From an uncultured Oscillospiraceae bacterium (GTDB taxonomy: Bacteria > Bacillota > Clostridia > Oscillospirales > Oscillospiraceae), in assembly GCA_910587785.1 (NCBI GenBank), contig CAJUOA010000068.1, positions 1-18,674 on the forward strand: DNA of 18,674 nt. Direction: 5' to 3'. This document shows, in pieces, positions 13,047 through 18,674 of this stretch (positions are counted from its first letter, which is position 1; each line of letters opens with the position of its first letter). Position numbers and translations under genes: made by a program. The notes beneath the pieces are model-generated. The model made no database searches. It was not told the DNA's origin and saw only the letters and a list, made by a program, of their open reading frames with translations.

Positions 13047-14084
13047 ATGAGTGAAAGCTATTCCGCCTCCTACGCCGCCGCGGGCGTGGACATCGAAGCC
13101 GGATACAAGGGCGTACAGCTGATGAAGCGGCATGTGGCCCGGACCATGATCCCCGGCGTGGTCTCGGACCTGGGGGGCTTCGGGGGCCTCTTCGCGCCGG
13201 ACCTCGCGGGGATGAAGGAGCCGGTGCTGGTCTCCGGCACCGACGGCGTGGGCACCAAGCTCCGGGTGGCCCAGCTTCTTGATCAGCACGACACCATCGG
13301 CATCGACTGCGTGGCCATGTGCGTCAACGACATCGTCTGCTGCGGAGCGAAGCCCCTGTTCTTCCTGGACTACATCGCCATCGGGAAGAACGAGCCGGAG
13401 AAGGTAGCCTCCATCGTCTCCGGCGTGGCGGAGGGCTGTGTCCAGGCGGGCTGTGCCCTCATTGGAGGCGAGACCGCCGAGCACCCCGGCGTCATGGCCC
13501 CGGACGACTACGATGTGGCGGGCTTCTCCGTAGGGCTCGTGGACAAGGAGAAGGTCCTGGACCAGAAGACCATGCGCCCCGGCGACGCGGTCATCGCCCT
13601 GGCCTCCAGCGGCCTCCACTCCAACGGCTTTTCCCTGGTGCGGAAGGTCCTGGACATCGAACATGCGGACTTGAACGCCCCTGTGGACGAGCTGGGCCGC
13701 TCCCTGGGGGAGGAGCTTCTTACACCAACCAAAATCTATGTCAAGCCCGTCCTCGCCGCCATCCGGGCCGCAAAGGTCCGGGGCGTCAGCCACATCACCG
13801 GCGGCGGGTTCTATGAGAACGTCCCCCGGTGCGTCCCCGACGGGCTCTGCGCCAAGATCGAGAAGGCCGCTCTGGACATCCCCCCCATTTTCCGGATGCT
13901 CCAGCGCCTGGGAAACATCCCGGAGCGGGATATGTTCAACACCTTCAACATGGGCACCGGCATGGTGGTCATCGCCGCTAGGGAGGACGCGGACAAGGCC
14001 CTGGAGACCCTGAAAGCCCAGGGACAGGCGGCCAAGATCATCGGCGAGATCGTCTCCGGGGAGGAGAAGGTGGCCCTATGCTGA
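13047..14084 (+). CDS. purM: Phosphoribosylformylglycinamidine cyclo-ligase (AIR synthetase)
   Basis: Closes the imidazole ring: FGAM plus ATP gives AIR. The 345-residue protein is full length, with the PurM N-terminal domain (VSGTDGVGTKLRVAQLL, then DCVAMCVNDIVCCGAKPLFF, then GGETAEHPGVM) and the C-terminal ATP-binding domain (HITGGGFYENVPRCVP, FNTFNMGTGM). The ATG has an AAGGAAGGGGA binding site and lies 21 bases behind purF. The stop overlaps purN by 7 bases. The preceding enzyme of the pathway, PurL, is not encoded here. Confidence 0.96.
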   Translation: MSESYSASYAAAGVDIEAGYKGVQLMKRHVARTMIPGVVSDLGGFGGLFAPDLAGMKEPVLVSGTDGVGTKLRVAQLLDQHDTIGIDCVAMCVNDIVCCGAKPLFFLDYIAIGKNEPEKVASIVSGVAEGCVQAGCALIGGETAEHPGVMAPDDYDVAGFSVGLVDKEKVLDQKTMRPGDAVIALASSGLHSNGFSLVRKVLDIEHADLNAPVDELGRSLGEELLTPTKIYVKPVLAAIRAAKVRGVSHITGGGFYENVPRCVPDGLCAKIEKAALDIPPIFRMLQRLGNIPERDMFNTFNMGTGMVVIAAREDADKALETLKAQGQAAKIIGEIVSGEEKVALC

Positions 14085-14677
14085 CCGCCAGGATCGCCGT
14101 CGTGGTCTCCGGCGGCGGGACCAATTTGCAGGCCCTCATCGACGCCCAGGGCCGGGGGGTGCTCCAAAGCGGCTCCATCGCCCTGGTGGTGGCCGACCGG
14201 GCCGGGATCGGGGCCATCGCCCGGGCGGAGAAGGCCGGCATCCCCTGCGTGACCATCGTACGGAAAGAGGCGGGCTTTGAGGAGGGGGTCCTCTCCGCTT
14301 TCCGGGAGCACGGCATCGACATGGCGGTGCTGGCGGGCTTTCTGGGCATCTTCTCGGCAGACTTCATCCGCCGCTTCAGCGGGCCCATCATCAACATCCA
14401 TCCCGCCCTCATCCCCTCCTTCTGCGGGAAGGGGTTCTACGGCCTGCGGGTCCACCAGGCGGCGCTGGACTACGGCGTCAAGGTCACCGGGGCCACGGTC
14501 CACTATGCCAGCGAGGTCGTGGACGGCGGAGAGATCATCCTGCAAAAGGCGGTGGACGTCCTCCCCGGCGACACGCCGGAGATTCTGCAAAAAAGAGTGA
14601 TGGAACAGGCCGAGTGGGTCATCCTGCCCCAGGCGGCGGAACTGGTTGCCGCACGGATTGTGCGAGAAAAGGAGTAA
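14078..14677 (+). CDS. purN: Phosphoribosylglycinamide formyltransferase (GAR transformylase)
   Basis: Transfers the formyl group of 10-formyl-tetrahydrofolate to GAR. The 199-residue protein has the Rossmann-like start IAVVVSGGGTNLQALID, the folate and catalytic segment IINIHPALIPSF containing the Asn and His of the NxH motif, and a VVDGGEII segment carrying the catalytic Asp. Its ATG lies inside the end of purM (ATGCTGA), so translation is coupled. Dependence on formyl-folate at this step and at the AICAR step makes the ZTP riboswitch in the leader meaningful. Confidence 0.95.
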   Translation: MLTARIAVVVSGGGTNLQALIDAQGRGVLQSGSIALVVADRAGIGAIARAEKAGIPCVTIVRKEAGFEEGVLSAFREHGIDMAVLAGFLGIFSADFIRRFSGPIINIHPALIPSFCGKGFYGLRVHQAALDYGVKVTGATVHYASEVVDGGEIILQKAVDVLPGDTPEILQKRVMEQAEWVILPQAAELVAARIVREKE

Positions 14678-14681
14678 ACGT

Positions 14682-15398
14682 ATGAAACAGGACCTCTGCG
14701 CCCTCCTGCGGGGCAACAGCTATCCCGGCCGGGGCATCCTGCTGGGCCGGAGCGCCGATGGAAAGAAGGCGGTCATAGCCTACTTTATCATGGGCCGCAG
14801 TGAGAACAGCCGCAACCGGGTCTTCGAGGAGACCGAAGACGGCATCCGCACCAGGGCCTTTGACGAGAGCAAAATGACGGACCCCTCCCTCATCATCTAC
14901 CACCCGGTCCGGGTCCTGGAGAGCGGTCTGACCATCGTCACCAACGGCGACCAGACCGATACCATTCGGGACATGATGGCGGAAGGCCGCTGCTACCGCC
15001 ACGCCCTCAACACCCGGACCTTTGAGCCTGACGGGCCCAACTGGACCCCCCGTATTTCCGGCGTGGTCAAGCCCGGCGGGAGCTACAACCTCTCCATCCT
15101 CAAGAGCCTGGATGGGGACGAGAGCTGCTGCTGCCGCTACTTCTTTGAATATGACGCCCCCAAGGCCGGGACCGGCCACTTCATCAGCACCTACCAGGGC
15201 GACGGCAGTCCCCTGCCCTCCTTCCAGGGGGAGCCGGTGATGGTGAACGTGGACGCCCCTGACGCCCGGACCCTTGCGGACCGGCTCTGGGAGAGCCTGA
15301 ACGCGGACAACAAGGTCTCCCTCTTTGTGCGGTACATCGACCTCGCCGCCGGGACCAGCGAGTCCGTCATCGTCAACAAACACGGGGAGGGCAAGTGA
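14682..15398 (+). CDS. purO: PurO-type IMP cyclohydrolase
   Basis: Closes the second ring, FAICAR to IMP. The 238-residue protein belongs to the IMP_cyclohyd (PurO) family first described in archaea and unrelated to the N-terminal domain of ordinary PurH. Recognisable parts are LLRGNSYPGRGILLG at the start, YFIMGRSENSRNRVF, then YHPVRV and TNGDQTDTI, and NWTPRISGVV in the middle. The ATG at 14682 is chosen for its AAAAGGAG site and because the PurO N-terminus begins there. Upstream in-frame codons overlap purN. It lies four bases behind purN and overlaps purB (TGATG). Its presence complements the downstream AICAR transformylase, which lacks a cyclohydrolase domain. Confidence 0.88.
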   Translation: MKQDLCALLRGNSYPGRGILLGRSADGKKAVIAYFIMGRSENSRNRVFEETEDGIRTRAFDESKMTDPSLIIYHPVRVLESGLTIVTNGDQTDTIRDMMAEGRCYRHALNTRTFEPDGPNWTPRISGVVKPGGSYNLSILKSLDGDESCCCRYFFEYDAPKAGTGHFISTYQGDGSPLPSFQGEPVMVNVDAPDARTLADRLWESLNADNKVSLFVRYIDLAAGTSESVIVNKHGEGK

Positions 15399-16834
15399 TG
15401 GAACGCGACCGCAACGGCTACGTCTCCCCCCTCTCCACCCGCTACGCGAGTAAGGCGATGCAGTATCTCTTCTCCGAGAACAACAAGTTCCGCACCTGGC
15501 GGCGGCTCTGGATCGCCCTGGCCACGGCGGAGCGGGAGCTGGGGCTGGATATCTCCCAGGAACAGATCGACGAGCTGACCGCCCACGCGGAGGATATCAA
15601 CTACGACGAGGCCGAGGCCCGGGAGAAGCTGGTCCGCCATGATGTCATGAGCCACGTCTACGCCTACGGCCTCCAGTGTCCCAAGGCGGCGGGCATCATC
15701 CACCTGGGGGCCACCAGCTGCTATGTGGGGGACAATACGGACATCCTTATCCTCCGGGACGCCATGGAGCTGGTCCTTCGCAAGTGCGCCCAGGTTTTGC
15801 GAAACCTCTCCGCCTTCGCGGAGAAGTACAAGGATCTGCCCTGTCTTGCCTACACCCACCTCCAGCCCGCCCAGCTGACCACTGTGGGCAAGCGGGCGAC
15901 GCTGTGGATGAACGAGCTCCTTATGGACATGGAGAATCTGGAGTTCCAGCTCAGCCAGCTTGCCCTCCGGGGGGCCAAGGGCACCACCGGCACCCAGGCC
16001 AGCTTCATGGAGCTCTTCCAGGGGGACGAGGGGAAGGTCAAGGCTCTGGAAAAGCGCATTGCGGAGCAGATGGGCTTTGAGAAGAGCGTCCCCGTGTCCG
16101 GGCAGACCTACTCCCGGAAAATTGACGCCTACGTGCTGGGGGCCCTCTCCGGGGTGGCCCAGTCGGCGTGCAAGTTTGCAAACGACCTTCGCATTTTGCA
16201 GTCCTTTGAGGAGATGGAGGAGCCCTTTGAGAAGAACCAGATCGGCTCCTCCGCCATGCCCTACAAGCGCAACCCCATGCGCTCCGAGCGCATCTGCGCT
16301 CTGGCCCGCTGTGTGATCCAGGACGCGGTGAATCCCGGCATGACCGCCGCCACCCAGTGGTTCGAGCGGACCTTGGACGACAGCGCCAACAAGCGCATTG
16401 CCGTCAGCGAGGCATTTCTGGCGGTGGACGCCATTCTGGAGATCTATATCAACGTTACCAGCGGTCTTGTGGTCTACGACCGGGTGGTCCGCCGCCGGGT
16501 GATGGAGAAGCTGCCCTTCATGGCCACGGAGAACATCATGATGGAGGCCGTGAAGCGGGGCGGCAACCGGCAGGAGCTCCACGAGGCTCTGCGGGAGCAC
16601 TCCCACGCCACCGCCCGGAAGATCAAGCTGGAGGGCGGACAGAACGATCTCCTTGACCGCATCGTGGACGATCCTCTCTTCCCCCTGACACGGGAGGAGA
16701 TCGAGGCTCAGATGGCCCCGGAGAAGTACGTGGGCCGGGCACCCGGACAGGTGACGGAGTTCCTCGCCAACGAGGTCGCCGTCATTCTTGCCCGTTATCC
16801 GGATGAAACGCTCCAGGCGGAGCTGAACGTATAA
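15398..16834 (+). CDS. purB: Adenylosuccinate lyase, animal-like type
   Basis: Releases fumarate from SAICAR (giving AICAR) and from adenylosuccinate (giving AMP). The 478-residue protein is longer than the Bacillus type (about 430) and close to the human enzyme (484). Segments such as GIIHLGATSCYVGDNTD, PAQLTTVGKR and KGTTGTQASF (catalytic and substrate loops), the family signature IGSSAMPYKRNPMRSER and QWFERTLDDSAN match, from memory, the human protein nearly residue for residue. The ATG at 15398 overlaps the purO stop (TGATG). A GTG one codon earlier is an alternative. The binding site GGGGAGGG lies in the purO end. Confidence 0.95.
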   Translation: MERDRNGYVSPLSTRYASKAMQYLFSENNKFRTWRRLWIALATAERELGLDISQEQIDELTAHAEDINYDEAEAREKLVRHDVMSHVYAYGLQCPKAAGIIHLGATSCYVGDNTDILILRDAMELVLRKCAQVLRNLSAFAEKYKDLPCLAYTHLQPAQLTTVGKRATLWMNELLMDMENLEFQLSQLALRGAKGTTGTQASFMELFQGDEGKVKALEKRIAEQMGFEKSVPVSGQTYSRKIDAYVLGALSGVAQSACKFANDLRILQSFEEMEEPFEKNQIGSSAMPYKRNPMRSERICALARCVIQDAVNPGMTAATQWFERTLDDSANKRIAVSEAFLAVDAILEIYINVTSGLVVYDRVVRRRVMEKLPFMATENIMMEAVKRGGNRQELHEALREHSHATARKIKLEGGQNDLLDRIVDDPLFPLTREEIEAQMAPEKYVGRAPGQVTEFLANEVAVILARYPDETLQAELNV

Positions 16835-16836
16835 AA

Positions 16837-17400
16837 ATGGAGATCATAACGGACCGTCTGCTGATCCGCGAGCTGAAGCCGGAGGATGAAGAGGCCTTCA
16901 TCGGCATGGCCTCCGACGGGAGCCTGACTGATATTTTCGGAGACTGCCGGAACTGCCGCCAATGGATGGGCGGATGGATCAGGGAGGCCCGGGCGCTCTG
17001 CGAGGCCGGCGACCCCTTCCGGGACTATCTGGCCTATGCGGTGGAGACCAGGGAGGACCACGCAGTGATTGGCTCTGTCGGGAGCACGTACTATGAGGAC
17101 GCCGGACAGGTAGGCGTTACCTACTTCATTGGCGCGGCCTGCCGGGGCCGGGGCTATATGACGGAGGCGCTTCGGGCCTTTGCGGCGCACCTTTTGCGGA
17201 CGTATCCGCTGGAAGCGCTCTGCGCCACGGTGCGGGCGGAAAATCCGGCCTCCGGCAGGGTGCTGGAGAAGGCGGGGTTCCTGCGCACCGGCACGAGGCT
17301 GTACCAGGACCTGCATGACAGCCGGGAGGAGTTGTATCATTTCTACCGGCTGACGCGAGACTTATTGTTGGAAAAAGGCGGAATGCCTTGGGATCTATGA
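16837..17400 (+). CDS. GNAT-family acetyltransferase (RimJ/RimL-like) within the purine operon
   Basis: A 187-residue protein starting with the typical EIITDRLLIRELKPEDEEAF of RimJ/RimL-like N-acetyltransferases. The acetyl-CoA pyrophosphate loop is seen as ACRGRGYMTEAL (about residues 102-113), and the C-terminal motif as ENPASGRVLEKAGFLRTG. The substrate cannot be told from sequence. The gene begins two bases behind the purB stop, with only a weak binding site (AGGCGGAG) inside purB, and its stop precedes purH by 17 bases, so it is co-transcribed with purine genes. It is not a known purine enzyme and may be a passenger or act on a metabolite or protein. Confidence 0.85.
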   Translation: MEIITDRLLIRELKPEDEEAFIGMASDGSLTDIFGDCRNCRQWMGGWIREARALCEAGDPFRDYLAYAVETREDHAVIGSVGSTYYEDAGQVGVTYFIGAACRGRGYMTEALRAFAAHLLRTYPLEALCATVRAENPASGRVLEKAGFLRTGTRLYQDLHDSREELYHFYRLTRDLLLEKGGMPWDL

Positions 17401-17417
17401 AAGAAAAGGAGCTATCC

Positions 17418-18602
17418 ATGAACGAACTGGAACTCAAATATGGCTGTAACCCCAACCAGAAGCCTGCCCGCATCTTCATGCGGGACGGCGGTGAGCTGCC
17501 CATCACGGCGCTCAACGGCCGTCCGGGCTATATCAACCTTCTGGACGCCCTCAACGCGTGGCAGCTGGTCAAGGAGCTCAAGGAGGCCACGGGCATGGCC
17601 GCGGCCACATCCTTCAAGCATGTCTCCCCCACCTCCGCCGCCGTGGGCCTGCCCTTGAGCGCGAATCTGAAGAAGGCGTGCTTTGTCGACGATATGCCTG
17701 GTCTGGACGACAGTCCTCTCGCCTGCGCCTACGCCCGGGCCCGGGGCACGGACCGGCTGTGCTCCTTCGGCGACTGGGCGGCGCTCAGCGACGTGTGCGA
17801 CGTGACCACCGCGAAGCTGGTGGAGCACGAGGTCTCCGACGGCATCATCGCCCCCGGCTACACCAAGGAGGCTCTGGACATTCTCAAGGGCAAGCGCAAT
17901 GGTAACTATAACATCGTCCAGATTGACCCGGACTATGTACCCGCGCCCCAGGAGACGAAGGAGGTCTTCGGGATCACCTTTGAGCAGGGCCGCAACGAGT
18001 TCAAGATCGGGCCCCACCTGCTGGAGAATGTGGTCACTGCCAACCGGGAGCTCCCTGAGAGCGCCAAGCGGGACTTGATTGTCTCTCTCATCACCCTCAA
18101 ATACACCCAGTCCAACTCTGTCTGCTACGCGGTGGACGGTCAGGCTATCGGCGTAGGGGCGGGCCAGCAGAGCCGTATCCACTGCACCCGCCTGGCCGGC
18201 GGCAAGGCGGACACCTGGCATCTGCGCCAGCACCCCAAGGTTCTGGCTCTGCCCTTCCTGCCCATGCTGGGCCGTCCCGACCGGGACAACGCCATTGACA
18301 GCTATATCAACGGCAACGAGGAGGATATCTGCCAGGACGGCGTGTGGCAGAAGTACTTCATCTGCCGGCCCGAGCCCTTGACCCCCCAGGAGGCCCGCGC
18401 GTGGCTGGACAACCTCAAAAATGTTGTCCTGGGCAGTGATGCCTTCTTCCCCTTCCCCGACAACATCGAGCGTGCACGCCGCAGCGGCGTCCGCTATGTC
18501 GCCGAACCCGGCGGGTCTATCCGGGATGACCTTGTCATTTCCAAGTGCAATGATTATGACATGGTCATGGCTTTTACCGGAATGAGGCTGTTCCACCACT
18601 AA
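17418..18602 (+). CDS. purH: Stand-alone AICAR transformylase (PurH C-terminal-type domain only)
   Basis: Transfers a formyl group from 10-formyl-tetrahydrofolate to AICAR, giving FAICAR. The 394-residue protein covers only the AICARFT part of the usual bifunctional PurH (about 510-590 residues). It starts at LKYGCNPNQKPARIF, and there is no N-terminal MGS-like IMP cyclohydrolase domain. The catalytic Lys67-His68 pair is in TSFKHVSPTSAAVG. GAGQQSRIHCTRLAG, KYTQSNSVCYA and SDAFFPF, and the C-terminal RLFHH, closely match the human ATIC transformylase domain (from memory). The ATG at 17418 has AAAAGGAG 6 bases upstream. An in-frame ATG at 17397 overlaps the GNAT stop (ATGA) and is possible but lacks a comparable site. 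Cyclohydrolase activity is presumably supplied by the purO product. Confidence 0.93.
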   Translation: MNELELKYGCNPNQKPARIFMRDGGELPITALNGRPGYINLLDALNAWQLVKELKEATGMAAATSFKHVSPTSAAVGLPLSANLKKACFVDDMPGLDDSPLACAYARARGTDRLCSFGDWAALSDVCDVTTAKLVEHEVSDGIIAPGYTKEALDILKGKRNGNYNIVQIDPDYVPAPQETKEVFGITFEQGRNEFKIGPHLLENVVTANRELPESAKRDLIVSLITLKYTQSNSVCYAVDGQAIGVGAGQQSRIHCTRLAGGKADTWHLRQHPKVLALPFLPMLGRPDRDNAIDSYINGNEEDICQDGVWQKYFICRPEPLTPQEARAWLDNLKNVVLGSDAFFPFPDNIERARRSGVRYVAEPGGSIRDDLVISKCNDYDMVMAFTGMRLFHH

Positions 18603-18618
18603 AATGGTTCTGGCCGTT

Positions 18619-18660
18619 GGTCCCGGGGGCTCCGCGCCCCCGGACCCTCGGTGACTTTTT
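18619..18660 (+). terminator. Terminator at the end of the purine operon segment
   Basis: A strong GC stem (GGTCC + GGGGGC at 18619-18630, with one bulged C, paired with GCCCCC + GGACC at 18636-18646) is followed after 8 bases by CTTTTTG. It lies 16 bases behind the purH stop. The gap before the T tract is longer than ideal. Confidence 0.6.
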
Positions 18661-18674
18661 GTTCGGACAAAAAG
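18655..18674. terminator. Symmetrical hairpin at the window edge
   Basis: CTTTTTGT-TCGG-ACAAAAAG is a perfect 8-bp inverted repeat with a 4-base loop. It may be part of a bidirectional termination region with the GC hairpin just upstream. The window ends here, so its extent is unknown. Confidence 0.4.

Noticed and set aside
11499..13793. A 764-residue minus-strand frame across purF and purM
   Set aside because: Same effect: an antisense frame spanning two clear genes, with compositionally biased translation and no recognisable domain.

Overview
The window looks like a piece of the chromosome of a high-GC, low-GC-phylum anaerobe: a clostridial gut bacterium, most likely of the Oscillospiraceae (Flavonifractor/Oscillibacter-like) group. 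This rests on the protein flavour, the strong GGAGG ribosome binding sites, the pta, carAB and pur gene content, and the use of a separate PurO-type IMP cyclohydrolase. The placement is inferred, since no rRNA or other marker is present.

Left part (1-1540): an AT-richer scar of mobile DNA. It holds repeat motifs that resemble a transposon end, a small Cys-rich ORF, a frameshifted and truncated DDE transposase of the TnsB/Mu type, and a fragment of an N6-adenine DNA methylase fused in frame to the transposase remnant. None of this looks functional.

Second part (1436-4600, all on the minus strand): an intact phosphate acetyltransferase gene (pta) with its promoter and terminator. It is followed by three tandem copies of a two-gene module encoding small two-helix membrane proteins (about 89 aa and 61-69 aa). 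Beyond the last module lies a second, truncated copy of the pta 3' end with the same terminator and the same downstream promoter. The array is therefore bracketed by direct repeats of about 307 bp. This is the least explained structure in the window. The modules are not recognised.

Third part (4605-9965, minus strand): an XRE-type regulator with a C-terminal effector-binding-like region, then carA-carB, which make carbamoyl phosphate for pyrimidines and arginine.

Fourth part (10052-18674, plus strand): a purine biosynthesis operon purE-purC-purF-purM-purN-purO-purB-(GNAT)-purH(AICARFT), read away from carAB. Its leader carries a ZTP (pfl) riboswitch whose 3' end overlaps an intrinsic terminator. 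That fits control by the AICAR-derived alarmone ZTP, whose precursor is the substrate of the last gene. The operon covers de novo steps 1, 3 and 5-10. purD, purL (or purSLQ) and purK are not in the window. Its PurF lacks the N-terminal catalytic cysteine of the glutaminase domain and other glutaminase residues, while keeping the phosphoribosyltransferase motifs and the Fe-S cysteines. PurB and the AICAR transformylase are of the type found in animals, and IMP cyclohydrolase is a separate PurO-type protein instead of an N-terminal PurH domain.
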